Shown: piece after piece, positions 11,001 through 20,640 of the stretch
Layout of the letters: each line of letters starts with the position of its first letter
Numbering within the stretch: position 1 is the stretch's first letter
DNA from: Petunia secreta
Taxonomy: Eukaryota; Streptophyta; Magnoliopsida; Solanales; Solanaceae
Direction of reading: 5' to 3'
Length of the DNA: 64,000 nucleotides
Assembly: GCA_029990175.1 (NCBI GenBank)
Contig: JARKIP010000011.1
Coordinates: 6,324,001 to 6,388,000, forward strand
The notes under the pieces: model-generated
The model's input: only the letters and a program-made list of their open reading frames with translations
Database searches by the model: none
Told to the model about the DNA's origin: nothing
Position numbers and translations under genes: made by a program

Positions 11001-14000
11001 GTAATCGTTTGACGAAGTAACTTTTTTTCAAAAGAAATGACAATGGAACCATTATTACAGTACAGTTATTCTTCAATCACCTCTACCATCTCTCTCAATG
11101 GTGTAATCTTTGTAAGAAGAACTTCCGTCTTTTTAGGGAATGACTGAGAACCCTCTCTGTTGATAGGGAGGCTTAATCTTCTATGTTAGGTTTAGCCTTA
11201 AGAAGAGAAAGGGAAAAACAGAACAAATATAGGAGAGCATCGGAGGCAGAATAACAGATGCCAAAACTTGTCTGATTTTTCTGGTTGAGTTAGGGTAAGG
11301 TACATTTTAACAGATGACAAAACTTGCAACAAAATAATTGTCTGATTTTTTGTGTGAGAATTGGGGATGAAAAGTTGAAATTGCTTATTAACTGTACATC
11401 AATTCCGAATTATTGAAGGAAAAGTTGAGATAAAGAATAAAAAGGAACCTCTTCGGAAGATCATACTTCTTCAAGTTTGCACCTGTAGTTCTGAATACTT
11501 GCTTTCTCTGGTTTTTCATTATGTCATTACCTTGTACCTATGCAGTATTGTTGTGATTACTTGCTTATCTGTTCTGGTATAGATGGATGGTGTAATTTCT
11601 CATGCTCAAGAAACCATGAAGGCACTTGTGTTTCAGCGATCAACATTTGGTGGCATCAACTCAAAACTTAGCAATGTCACTAGTCGCCTTCCAACTGTAA
11701 GGAAACTTACTCCAAGATTCAATAATTATGCAATTCGTGAATATGAAGTGAGACCAGCATTTGGGAATGTTAAAGTTCACATTCTTTTTAGAGAAATCTG
11801 TTTAGATCTTGAATGAGAAAGCTATGTGCCTGTCAAAGTAGACTCCATAAGTCGATAACAAATACATCTCAGTCCTAAACAAGTTGGGGTCAGCTATATG
11901 AATCCTCACTGAATATTTCGCCATTTAAATTCATCTCACGCCAACATTATACAATAGATATAAAAATAATTTTTTTAAGTTCTCTATATTGTGTACTTGC
12001 ATAAAAGTCTCAGATAGGGTTGGAAGACTCGTAGAAAGCGTAAGACCTAAAATAAACGTACTAACATGACTGAAATATTTTTCCAACTTATAGGTATCGC
12101 CTATCTAGATCCTTCTTCCATTGTGCTATATATTTCGTTAAGTCTAGTGGATTACAAAGGATTGTAGGAATTTAGAGACTACTTCCTTCCACGTGATTTT
12201 AGGTCTACCTCGTGCCCTTTTAACACCTTCGGTCACCATGGTGTTACACCTATGAACCAGTGCATCTAAGTGAAAAACTTGTAATGTTCTCAACACTTTG
12301 TCAATGAAATTGACACCAAACAACCAGTCCAACAGTAACTTTCAATTAATGATGGAAACTTAATAACAACGATTGTTCCAACTGATGCTAAACAATGTAA
12401 TAAGAGATTAATAATCTAAGCTATTACAATAAGTAGTCAGATCAAATCATAAGTATAATCCAGCAGCTCAATCTTCAAGCAACATACCTGAAAATGGATG
12501 TTAAAGAGAAGCTCTTAGAGTGGTGATTTCACGTAGCTAATGTAATGATATGATAGGGATTTTAGGAAGAAGGTAAGGTGAGAAGAAGAAATTTAGATAA
12601 GAAGAGAGAAGAGATAGTGTAACAGAAAGGAGAGAGAAGAGCACGAGAGAAAAGAAGGAAAGACATACCAAAATCATATCTGCTCCCACATCGGCAATGG
12701 AATGTATACACTCCAAAGATTGATCTGGCCCTTCGTCCTTTCTAATCTCGGCCTGATCTGGCCCCTTCGTCCTTTCTAATTTCGGTCTTACACCTGTCCT
12801 TAACTAACTTTCAAATTAGCTGTTAATTTAACCAATCTCACTAATTACTTCATTACCCAAACGACATCGTGCAAGCCTTTCCTCAGTTCTTTCAATTATA
12901 ACGACTAGGTTGTTACATTCCACCCCTCTTGAAGACATTCTTGCCCTCAAAAATGATGATTCAACTGTTGACAAAAGTCAGGGAACTGGGCCTTGATGAA
13001 TGACCAATCCTCCCATGTAGCCTCCTCAGGAGAAAGGCTTTTCCACTGGATTAACACCTTAACTGCATCAGCATTATTTACTTTAACCATCCTTCTTTGC
13101 AACACACATAATGGCCTAACAAACATCTGACCATCAGCTCCTACTAGTGGCAATTGTTGTTGTGGAACAACTGCAGGTCCAACCCTCTTCTTAAGCAATG
13201 AGACATGGAACACAAGGTGTATTAAGGCTGTGCAAGGGAGCTTGAGCTTATAAGCTACACTTCCCACCTTTTCTCAATCTGATAGGGCCCATAATATTTA
13301 GGACTTAGTTTGAGCTGTTTCCTGAGAGCTAGTGAAGTTTGTCTATAAGGTTGTAATTTCAAGTACACCCAGTCACCCACTGTCAGTTGTCTTTCAGACC
13401 TCCTCTTGTCAGCATACCATTTCATCCTTGATTGAGCTTGAATGAGGTGGTCCTTTAGTACCTGCTGAAACTGAATCCTTTCTTGTATTAAATCTTGCAC
13501 TGATTGCACTGGAGTCTACATCATAGGTCCCAAGGATAACTGTGGTGGATCATACCCATAGAGAGCATGAAAGGGAGTGCTCTGTAGTGAAGAGTGGTAG
13601 TTGGTGTTGTACCACCATTTAGCCAGGTGTAGCCAGTTTGCCCATTGTTTGGGTTTGCTCATGGTCATTGCTCTCAAGTAGCCTTCTAAGCATCTGTTTA
13701 ACCTCTCAGTTTGACCATCTGTCTCAGGATGGTAAGCAGTGCTCATACACAAGGTGGTTCCAGCAGCCTTGAACAGATGTTGCCAAAAAATACTAGTGAA
13801 AACCTTGTCCCTATCTGACACCGTGGTATTAGGAAATCCATGCAACCTGTATACTTCCTTCATAAACAACTCAGCCACTTGTACAGCTGTGTAAGGGTGT
13901 TTGAGAGTTAGAAAATGCCCATATTTTGTGAACCTGTCCACCACAACTAAGATTACATCCTTCCCTTGTGACTGTGGAAACCCTTCAATGAAGTCTAAGC

Positions 14001-17000
14001 TGATATCACTCCAAGCTTGGCTAGGTATTGCCAAGGGTAACCCTGGATGAGCTACAGTCTCATCCTTGCATCTCTGATATATAGCATAGGCAGAAACCAG
14101 TTCTTGCACTTCTTTCTTCATTCCTGGCCAGAAAAAATACAATTGCACTCTCTTGAGAGTGCCTTATTGTCCTGAGTGACCACCTATTGCTAAAGAGTGC
14201 AGAGTGGACAGTATTTGCTATCTCAATACTGTAGTTTTTCCCACATACACCTTACCTCTGAACCCCAGAGGAGAAACAGTAATCACTGTGAGAGGTGTGA
14301 GAGGTGGGGTCTGTTGATAAGGCTGTAATAAGTTGTTGAGCTGCATCATCCCCTTCATAACTCTTTTCTATTTCCCCCATCCAGGAGGGTTAAACCCCTG
14401 ATATAGCATTTACTTCTCCTTGTTCCTCTGTCACCCTTGAAAGGGCATCAGCTACCCTATTTTCAGCCCCTTTTCTGTATTATATCTCATAATCTAACCC
14501 CAACAACTTAGTTAGACCCTTCTGTTTAATAGCCGTAGTGACCTTTTGCTCCATCAAGTACTTGAGACTGAGATGGTCGGTCTTAATAATGAAATTCCCT
14601 CCTTGTACATAATGCCTCCACCTGTCTATGGCTGCTATCACTGCCATATATTCCTTCTCATACACTGATTTTCCTAGGTGCCTTTGAGCCAAGGCCTTGC
14701 TGAAATAGGCTATGGTTCGATTATCTTGTGTCAGAACTGCTCCAATCCCTTGATGACTTGCATCAGTCTCAATGACAAAGTTCTTGTTGTAATCTGGCAT
14801 GATCAAAATAGGAGTCTTGCTCATAGCCTCCTTCAGGTTCTCAAAGGCTTGATCTGCTTCAGCACTCCAGTTGAATGCATTTTTCTTGAGCAAGGTGGTC
14901 AGAGGCTTGCTAATGCTGCCATAGTCCTTGACAAACCTTCTGTAATATCCTATGAGCCCCAGAAATCCTCTAAAACTCCTGATAAACCTTGGTTTAGGCT
15001 AATTCTTCATTGCTGCCACTTTAGAAGGATTTGTTGCAACTCCTTCCTTGGTAATGATGTGCCCTAAGTACTCTATCTGAGTTCTTGCAAATGAACACTT
15101 TGACTTCTTGGCATATAACTGATTAGATTTGAGAATCTGAAATGCCTTTCTCAGATGGGCAACATGATCAGTCAAGGTTCTGCTGTAAACTAAAATATCA
15201 TCAAAGAACACTAATATGAATTGCCTCAAGTATGGTTCAAAAATGGAATTCATCAATGATTGAAAAGTAGCTGGTGCGTTGGTCAGCCCAAAGGGCATAA
15301 CCTTGAACTCATAGTGGCCTTGGTAAGTTCTGAAACCTGTCTTGGAAATATCTTCTGCCTTCATTCTGATCTGGTGATAGTTCAGTTTAGAAAAGTAGTT
15401 GGACCCTCCCAACTCATCTAACAAATCATCAACAATAGGAATAGGGAATTTGTCTTTAACTGTAATCTTGTTCAGCTCTCTGTAATCAATACAAAACCTC
15501 CCGCTCCCATCCTTTTTCTTTACAAGTAGCACTGGGGAAGTGAATGGCTTGGCTGCATGATGCCCATCTTCAACATTTCAGTAACCTGTTTCTCTAACTC
15601 AGCTTTTTGATAGTGGTTGTATCTATAGGGCCTTAGTGAGACTAGTTTAGCTCTAGGATCAATGAGGATGGCATGATCCTGGTCTCTAGCTGGTGGCAAT
15701 GATTTTGGTTCTTCAAATACTTCTGCATACTCTTCTAAGACCAGCTGTACTTCCCCTGGGATGTCATTTTCCTCAGCAATGTCACTCTCCATGGAGAACA
15801 GGTGAGCTAATAGTGCCTGCCCCTTTTTAAGTAGTTTTTTCACTGACTTAGCTGTGATTTGGTGCATTTCTCCTTGCCCAGTGTCACCATTCAGTGCTAC
15901 CATCTTACCATGCTGTTTAAGTCTCAGTATGTAAGGCTCATAATCAAAAGTTACTGGGGAATGTGCTCTCATCCAGTCACCTCCAAGAACCATGTCACAG
16001 CTCCCCAAGTTCAACAATCTGAAACTGTCCTCAAACTCTATGCTATTAGTTTTTCACTTTACCCTGGTTACACTCCGATTACTGTACATGAGTTGACCAT
16101 TGGCCACAGTCACTCTCAAAGGAGTGTCAATTTGAACAGCAATTCCCAATTCCTTGGCTGTTTGGCAGTCTAAGAAACTGTGTGTACTGCCTGAGTCTAC
16201 TAATATCACTATCTTAATCATGCCTTTAAGTTTGAAAGTATTAGGAACAGGTGTACCATCCATAGCATTCAAGCAGACTGCATCATCTTCATTTTCCAGG
16301 TGGTCTGTCATGCCTTCTTCTGTCTCCTGCATATCAATTCCTGCATCCTCTAACTCTTCTGCTTCCTCAGCTGTCGTAGTGTGTAGTTGCTTATCCTTAT
16401 AGACATGCCCAGGGTGATATTTATCACCACATTTCCAGCAAGCCCCAGGTATTCTTTTATAATCAGGCTTGGGCTGAGGTTTATTGTTTATATCAGGCCC
16501 TTTTCTTGGTACAGTCACCCCCATCTCCTTGCTCACAGGTGCTACTGTTCCCTTATGCATCCATATGTTCTTTCTTTCCCTAGCATTGGTAATTCTTTCT
16601 TGTTTCCTGGCCATAGCAACTGCCTGTGATAAGGTAAATGGCTCATGAAGCATCACTGTTTCCCCAATTTCTTCCTTGAGTCCTCCTATAAAGCACTCCA
16701 CTAAGAAATCCTCGGGAACATTTGGGTTTCTCATAAGGACTTGTGCCCTCAGATCCTCATACTTCTCTAGATAAGCATTCATGGTATTTGTTTGCACCAG
16801 CATTTTGAAATCATTTATAGCCCGGTCATTTTCCTTATCATTGAACCTACTAGCAATCTCCTCACAGAATTCCTCCCACCTCAGGTGTGGTTTGGTCAAA
16901 GTGAAAGAGAAATACCATGCTTCAGCCTTTCCTTCTAATTGCAGTGTTGCCATTTCTAACTTCTTAACTTGTCCACTATTTTGTACACTCCAAAATACCT

Positions 17001-18375
17001 CTCACACCTCCTCAACCATGCTTTTGGTTCTACCCCATTGAACATTGGAAACATGAGTTTGGGTTGATAATTCTCATTAGATCTGGTAGTGTAACTGTCA
17101 GTATAATCACACCCTCTCGCCCTAGTCGACAACCCATCTCCCTCACTAGCTTCTCCTTTGGTTGGTGTGGGTAGCAATCCATTGCCCTTATGCTCATCAT
17201 CATACCCCATCGGAGCCTTACCATTACTTTTTCGAACAAGAGATAACAGCACATTACGAGACACTTCCATTAATTGTTTCATCTCTGTCTGGGTATTACT
17301 AAGCTCGACCAGTTTGCTATCAATAACCTCAAACTTGGCATCACTATCTATCTTATTGTTGTTAATCATATTATCCATTTTTTTTATTTGTTCTTCCATC
17401 AACTTAGATCTAGTAGCTTCTGCCCCCGTTATTATCCCACAGGTATAATCAAAATCGTTGCTCTGATACCAAATGTAATGTTCTCAACACTTTGTCAATT
17501 AAATGACACCAAACAACCAGTCCAACAGTAACTTCCAATTAATGATGAAAACTTAATAACAACGATTGTTCCAACTGACGATAAACAATGTAATAAGAGA
17601 GTAATAATCTAAGCTATTACAATAAGTAATCAGATCAAATCATAAGCATAATCCAGCAGCTCAATCTTCAAGCAACATACCTGAAAATGGATGTTAAAGA
17701 GAAGCTCTTAGAGTGGTGATTTCACGTAGCTAATGTAATGATATGATAGGGATTTTAGGAAGAAGGTAAGGTGAGAAGAAGAAATTTAGATAAGAAGAGA
17801 GAAGAGAGAGTGTAACAGAAAGGAGAGAGAAGAGCACGAGAGAAAAGAAGGAAAGACATACCAAAATCATATCTGCTCCCACATCGGCAATGGAATGTAT
17901 ACACTCCAAAGATTGATCTGGCCCTTCGTCCTTTCTAATCTCGGCCTTACACCTGTCCCTAACTAACTTTCAAATTAGCTGTTAATTTAACCAATCTCAC
18001 TAATTACTTCATCACCCAAACAACGTCGTGCAAGCCTTTCCTCAGTTATTTCAATTATAACGACTAGGTTGTTACAAAACTATGATAGAAGTAATTCTTG
18101 ATGCAAAAATAATCCTGTAAACTGCCTATTGTTGCTATACGTAGAGAGCTAGAAGCTACGTAAACCGCCCGTTGATTTGTTAGCATATTTAGAATTTGCA
18201 AGTCGAATTGTTCTCATGTGTTCTTTACCTTTAGCTAACTTGTTAACACACAATTTTGCAGGTTAATCATATTCTTTCATCAATAAAGAAGAAAAAGTCA
18301 ATGGACACAATCATTCTTTCATTAGTTGCCTCTGTATGTGTTTTTCTCATTTTGATTTACTGGTTTACGAGATGA
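2069..18375 (+). CDS. GOS11: Golgi Qb-SNARE, GOS11-type (Golgi SNAP receptor complex member 1-1), five exons
   Basis: Tail-anchored v/t-SNARE for vesicle fusion at or within the Golgi. CDS exons are 2069-2107, 4404-4634, 9018-9185, 11583-11696 and 18262-18375. All junctions are phase 0 with GT donors and AG acceptors, giving 221 residues; the Arabidopsis GOS11 protein is about the same length. The N terminus begins MDPPTSWDSLRKQ and continues into ARKLEAQLDEQM. Exon 2 contains QAWVSSGGSE and SHTLTRHQEILQDL. Exon 3 has DFREFDRTRLDLEDG. Exon 4 carries the SNARE core VFQRSTFGGINSKLS, with the expected zero-layer glutamine near residue 164. Exon 5 has a lysine cluster followed by a hydrophobic segment (about residues 200-218) and ends in FTR. 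The frame is intact throughout. The introns measure 2.3, 4.4, 2.4 and 6.6 kb, inflated by transposable elements. The other plant paralogue, GOS12, differs at the N terminus and fits less well. Confidence 0.95.
2641..2687 (+). mobile_element. SINE remnant (body deleted) in duplication copy 1
   Basis: Only the SINE 3' end (CGGGGATACCTCGGTTATA) remains. It lies between two copies of a CTGTAGATT/CTGTAGACTT direct repeat at about 2632-2640 and 2689-2697. The same 3' end closes the fuller SINE at 3351-3525. Confidence 0.55.
3351..3525 (+). mobile_element. tRNA-derived SINE in duplication copy 2
   Basis: A roughly 175-bp element has Pol III promoter boxes: an A box TGGTTTAGTGG at 3365-3375 and a B box-like GCTCGAACC at 3401-3409. 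It ends in CGGGGATTTCTCGGTTAT followed by A-rich sequence. Target-site repeats resemble TTGTAGACT (left, 3342-3350) and CTATAGACAT (right). It matches no functional tRNA because no cloverleaf forms beyond the boxes. Confidence 0.6.
4819..5156 (+). repeat. 5' LTR of the short intron-2 element
   Basis: A 338-bp LTR begins TGATGTAG and ends CTACATCA. It includes a TATA-type box, CTATAAATAGGG, near 5019-5030, consistent with a Pol II promoter ahead of the R region. It matches the two halves of the 3' LTR. Confidence 0.85.
5192..5722 (+). CDS. Unknown 176-aa ORF filling the interior of the short LTR element
   Basis: An intact 176-codon frame starts 35 bp after the 5' LTR and stops 32 bp before the 3' LTR, so it covers nearly all the internal region. 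The N-terminal part (residues 10-80) looks helical and polar, with PKAVNDLLLKMMETTSRM and a KLVEDKQHTVEV stretch. The middle is acidic and rich in aromatic residues. I see no zinc knuckle, protease DSG/DTG, RT or integrase motif. Position suggests a gag-derived or captured protein. I do not recognise the family, and coding potential rests only on length and placement. Confidence 0.45.
   Translation: MDLYSCTSTHYDPKAVNDLLLKMMETTSRMIQKFDDIQNKWSVRSMTLPEAAEISDVVKLVEDKQHTVEVCDVQVFDKMFEYSTETKAHMFEEGSYCSSKVFIDIYSDDTIFVTAINSHFEKESLVEENNVNVRFEGSHIDLVKQKNHPLYVATWIHKDGFYLLDPIILELYHQSY
5755..7096 (+). repeat. 3' LTR of the short intron-2 element, split by a TRIM
   Basis: The LTR runs 5755-5923, is interrupted by the nested element, then resumes at 6927-7096 (the GTTTA at 6927-6931 is the second copy of the target site). 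The downstream half repeats the TATA-type box and the ATTAATAAAAGTTG block of the 5' LTR, ending GCTACATCA. Confidence 0.85.
5924..6926 (+). mobile_element. TRIM (terminal-repeat retrotransposon in miniature) nested in the 3' LTR
   Basis: Two nearly identical LTRs (5924-6310 and 6538-6926) flank only 227 bp. Target duplication GTTTA lies at 5919-5923 and 6927-6931. A perfect initiator-Met PBS, TGGTATCAGAGC, sits at 6314-6325. The LTR starts TATTACG and ends CATAACA, so the usual 5' TG is absent. A 98-codon frame (6178-6474) runs from inside the LTR across the PBS into the interior, where EEALAAMEAALEARVFVMEKL resembles the heptad-rich start of gypsy gag proteins; it is probably a gag leader relic. 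A diverged relative of the LTR appears on the minus strand near 23.85-24.22 kb. Confidence 0.85.
7337..7470 (+). mobile_element. Possible SINE fragment
   Basis: A B box-like GGTTCGAAT occurs at 7382-7390, followed by sequence typical of degraded tRNA-derived SINEs (AGCAGAGACATAAAAGGTA). The A box is not convincing and no target duplication was found. Confidence 0.25.
7827..8347 (-). pseudogene. Unidentified membrane-protein exon fragments on the minus strand in GOS11 intron 2
   Basis: Two adjacent minus-strand segments look coding. The upstream one (8142-8347) reads through WVETAILDGKIRTYAKGK. The downstream one (7827-8066) has a clear hydrophobic span, LWSLFGITLVILLLPTICC, then a lysine-rich tail, KMKKYKEEK, ending in an acidic terminus with a stop at 7827. 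This resembles the juxtamembrane end and cytosolic tail of a type I membrane protein. A GTAAGT-like donor lies between them (minus strand, about 8080). A 20-bp tandem duplication at 8261-8300 shifts the frame. I do not recognise the family. It may be a captured gene fragment or the 3' end of a nested gene. Confidence 0.3.
9505..10610. mobile_element. Nonautonomous hAT element in GOS11 intron 3
   Basis: Terminal repeats TAGGGGTATCAATGG and CCATTGACACCCCTA are inverted with one mismatch. They are flanked by a perfect 8-bp target duplication GTCCTGAT (9497-9504 and 10611-10618), the hAT hallmark. Both ends carry subterminal AACCGA/CGGTT motifs. The 1.1-kb interior encodes no hAT transposase or zinc-finger BED domain. 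Confidence 0.9.
10619..11582 (+). other. Remainder of GOS11 intron 3
   Basis: No recognised gene or bounded repeat. The frame at 10713-10937 has no recognisable content. The segment ends in the intron acceptor before exon 4 (TGGTATAG at 11575-11582). Confidence 0.4.
11836..12274 (-). mobile_element. RTE-type LINE 3' end, truncated, in GOS11 intron 4
   Basis: Read on the minus strand, a short coding remnant (12144-12332) contains ARGRPKITWKEVV, the C-terminal signature of plant RTE LINE reverse transcriptases. It is followed by a 3' UTR that includes the family-typical GACCCCAACTTGTTTAGGAC. The 5' side is lost near the point where the chromovirus inserted. Confidence 0.65.
12280..12917 (-). 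repeat. 3' LTR of the chromovirus
   Basis: This is the left LTR, 638 bp. It exceeds the other LTR mainly by a tandem duplication of a GATCTGGCCCCTTCGTCC-containing unit near 12725-12790. Confidence 0.92.
12918..12930 (-). promoter_or_regulatory. Polypurine tract of the chromovirus
   Basis: On the minus strand AAGAGGGGTGGAA lies directly before the 3' LTR, the expected plus-strand primer site. Confidence 0.8.
12947..13267 (-). pseudogene. Chromodomain and C-terminal integrase tail of the chromovirus
   Basis: The segment starts with GSVAYKLKLP and HLVFHVSLLKK, the end of the plant gypsy integrase core extension. It closes with VLIQWKSLSPEEATWEDWSF, a chromodomain of the chromovirus class thought to guide insertion by chromatin binding. 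The frame is offset from the preceding segment, apparently by one extra A in the AAAA run near 13270. Confidence 0.85.
13255..14148 (-). pseudogene. Integrase core of the chromovirus
   Basis: The DDE catalytic pattern is visible: DISLDFIEGFP, then TVSDRDKVFTS, then TDGQTERLNR. The linker RMKWYADKRRSERQLTVGDW marks the C-terminal domain. A stop at 13516 splits the frame, which continues in the same phase at 13509. The N-terminal zinc-binding region (about 14150-14300) is degraded. Confidence 0.88.
14480..14998 (-). pseudogene. RNase H domain of the chromovirus polymerase
   Basis: The frame continues from RT after a single stop at 14999. Sequence includes GFLGLIGYYRRFVKDYG, FVIETDASHQGIGAVLTQ, SVYEKEYMAVIAAI and IIKTDHLSLKYL, typical gypsy RNase H motifs with conserved acidic residues. 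A further stop at 14480 interrupts YRKGAENRVADALSR just downstream. Confidence 0.88.
14999..16017 (-). pseudogene. Protease linker and reverse transcriptase of the chromovirus
   Basis: 15520-16017 carries CDMVLGGDWM (end of protease) and the linker to RT. 14999-15532 holds RT with CIDYRELNKITVKDKFPIP, VMPFGLTNAPATFQ and the catalytic FFDDILVYS (F replaces the usual V/Y before DD). SKLNYHQIRM is shorter than the common SKLDLRAGYHQIR, an in-frame loss. A frameshift separates the two frames near 15530. Confidence 0.88.
16054..17402 (-). pseudogene. Gag and protease start of the chromovirus
   Basis: The N-terminal half (16956-17402) shows an acidic coiled region and WLRRCERYFGVYKIV. The rest (16054-16953) gives LEGKAEAWYFSF, a CWKCGDKYHPGHVY zinc-knuckle in which the final Cys is Tyr, and VDSGSTHSFLD, the aspartic protease active site. 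A small deletion near 16970 shifts the frame between halves. The altered knuckle would impair RNA packaging even without the frameshift. Confidence 0.88.
17460..17471 (-). promoter_or_regulatory. Primer-binding site of the chromovirus
   Basis: Minus-strand TGGTATCAGAGC, complementary to the 3' end of initiator-Met tRNA, lies two bases after the 5' LTR. Confidence 0.88.
17474..18076 (-). repeat. 5' LTR of the chromovirus
   Basis: 603-bp LTR, TGTAATG...TTACA in plus-strand reading. It is the shorter, unduplicated version of the pair. Confidence 0.92.
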
Positions 18376-18731
18376 ATCAGGTAATATCCTGGTTTTCTTG
18401 ATAGAGCCAATGAACACTGTCTTCGCTCATTTGTATTGTTTGTACATTATACACGAGTTAATTTTGTAATCTCATTCTTAGACGTTTAAGATGGTTTATT
18501 GAATTCTCTTATCAAGCATCCGATTTACTCACAAACAGCTCGCCAATGCTAATGCTAATGTTGGAGAATTATTGATTTGTAAGAATCAACATGATCAAGT
18601 TGTGAGGGTTTCCTTGTGTCTGTCTTTTCAATGCGCTGTTTGATTCGAATATAAATGTAAGTGTATATAAGCTGAGAAGCCATAAGTGGTGTGCCTAATT
18701 CATGAATTTTAGCTGATTTTTGGCTTGTAAA
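18376..18731 (+). other. Probable 3' UTR and downstream flank of the GOS11-type gene
   Basis: 356 bp follow the stop codon before a Helitron begins. No second gene is visible. The T-rich sequence with an AATATAAATG motif near 18648 could serve polyadenylation, but no site can be fixed. Confidence 0.4.
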
Positions 18732-20126
18732 TCTATTCCTATATTATAAATGAGGATAAGCACCTCATGGTCAACATGCTTGCCGACCATGAGGGCTTTC
18801 CTGTTATTCACTGCTTCCTGTTGTCCAGCTTGAGGCAAAATAGGAATATCATCATAATTCTGCTTGACATAGATTGTACATTTGCGGATCACTTCATGTA
18901 CTATTCATGTATAGGGCGAAATTACCAGAACACATGCCCCATTAAGTAGCCAAAATGTGATGTCATCTTTATCATACAAATCAACTTTTGGTACTCTCTT
19001 CCTTCACCCACGTGGTATGTTTCAATGACTCACTCAACATACTTTAGCACTACTGGAGTAAATATATTTAGTCATATTTTTTCTTTGTTTTATTGATTTG
19101 TACGTCCATTTTTGCCCATTGAAGGCTTATATTCTGTTTTGAGAAATTCAGTAATCTGACGCACTTTCAATTTAACTGTCTCTATGAACATTTTGAAAAG
19201 CTTCCTTCCAACCAAAATTTTTCCTCTTTTGCTGCTAATGAGATTGGACTTACTTTACCTAAATAGTTACATAGACAACTAGCTTTAATTGAAAAGTTTT
19301 GTAAAAAAAAAAAAAAGAAGAAGGTACTAACATATCGACGATTAATAATGTACTAATGTTAGACAACTAATGAACCCTTATATGTTAAACAAATATGGTT
19401 AAGCAATTTTGTTTTTAATTTTTTTTTTCAATAAAATTGTCTATATTTCACTAATTCCACTAACTATTGTGTGCGATTAATGGTAAACATTCCAAGTAAT
19501 AACACGAGATGGAATAATTCATTTTTAGCTTACCTAAATTCTTATTTTCACTATTTCCACTAACTATTATGGGGAGATAATGAACACAGATGCGGATTTG
19601 AGCATGAGAGAGGCACCATTAAACCTGTTGATCAGTGTATTCATTGAGTATTTATACTCAGGGTGTCAAGTAATGTATTTGTACGATTTTTGAAGTTTAC
19701 GTATATATATACACAAAAGTTTCCAACGTAAGCGGATGTCGATGCACCCAACTTTTCAACATAGGTCCGCCTCTGGATGGACAATACGCAATTAACATGC
19801 AAATCTGGAACTTCTATTATAAAATAGTAACAACATATACTTTTCATCAGATAATTACCATAACTAAAGGCAACAATGTGATCATCTATCTTGGAAAATT
19901 AAATTCATAGGACAAAATAAGATCAAATTGTCAGCAAGAACCATTTACCCAAGCGATCCTACTCAGTCAACTTTTATCAGTAATCACTTATTTAAAGAAT
20001 GAATGTAGAACCAAGTGAATGAACACAGACCTAAGTCGTATAATGTGAGCAGGATTTAGAAACAAAATAAAGAGGTGAATAAGAATTCTGTTGGGCCCGG
20101 GCTTGCGCGGGCTTACCGTCACCTAG
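18732..20126 (+). mobile_element. Nonautonomous Helitron downstream of GOS11
   Basis: The 5' end reads A|TCTATTCCTATATTATAAA. The 3' end has a GC-rich hairpin, GCCCGGGCTTGCGCGGGC (20097-20114), then 8-10 bases, then CTAG|T at 20123-20127. The TC start, the hairpin before CTRR and insertion between A and T without target duplication match Helitrons. The 1.4-kb body encodes no Rep/helicase. Confidence 0.75.
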
Positions 20127-20207
20127 TACATAAATAAGCCAGGAAGTGTATCCAAATGGTGTAATAGAAATCTGAGGCGTATTTGCAAAAATATGACATC
20201 ATAAGCA

Positions 20208-20640
20208 ATGGTTTGCTTTTTTGCTCCCGCTAACAGGGGTTTTGCAAAAATATCCCCATTAAGGTTTAATGAAAAAAAATCCGGAAGGAAACACCCCTGT
20301 CAAGTTTTTAGGTCGGGCTTTATACCTCTCTGCTTTTCAACATTTATCCCTTCAGGTGTTGGGAAAAGGCAATACTTGCCGTACTTGGTCGTAAGTCTTG
20401 GCAAAGACCAAGACTTGCCTTTGACCCCTCTCTATTTGCTAATACTTACTCTTAAAGTGTTGGCAAGAGGCAATATTTTCTGCACTTGGTCGCAAGTCTT
20501 TGCCAAGACTTGCCCCTTCCAGTATTTCCCTACATTCTCGCCATATAATTTGAAGTATTGGCAAAACAGTACTTGCCCTTGAAGTATTGGAAATTGCCTA
20601 GACTTACAAAATTTTTGTCTTGAAGTTTTGGCTCTGGGCT
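20208..20640. repeat. Palindrome-rich repeat with reiterated GGCAAGTATTGCC-type units
   Basis: Imperfect units combine an ACTTGCC/GGCAAG arm with a TATTGCC/GGCAATA arm, for example AAGGCAATACTTGCC near 20368 and CTTGGCAAAGACCAAGACTTGCC near 20398. A reverse-oriented relative lies at 58.83-58.99 kb and shares an AATACTTCAARTTATATGG-like block. The 124-codon frame at 20208-20582 appears incidental to this repeat. Confidence 0.6.

Larger units (their letters stand above)
12280..18076 (-). mobile_element. Ty3/gypsy chromovirus, complete but defective, antisense in GOS11 intron 4
   Basis: A 5,797-bp element has termini TGTAATG...TTACA and a perfect target duplication AAACT (12275-12279 and 18077-18081). 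The order on the minus strand is LTR, PBS, gag, protease, RT, RNase H, integrase, chromodomain, PPT, LTR, as in chromoviruses. Every domain is recognisable. The reading frame is broken by at least three frameshifts (about 16970, 15530, 13260) and four stops (16054, 14999, 14480, 13516). It cannot encode its own proteins now. The LTRs remain very similar apart from one 35-bp tandem duplication. Confidence 0.95.

Noticed and set aside
15859..16629. Plus-strand frames opposite the chromovirus gag and protease
   Set aside because: Antisense shadows of clearly identified retroelement domains.
20208..20582. 124-codon frame with repeated TCP/ACP words
   Set aside because: It follows the palindromic repeat and is broken in the inverted copy at 58.8 kb.
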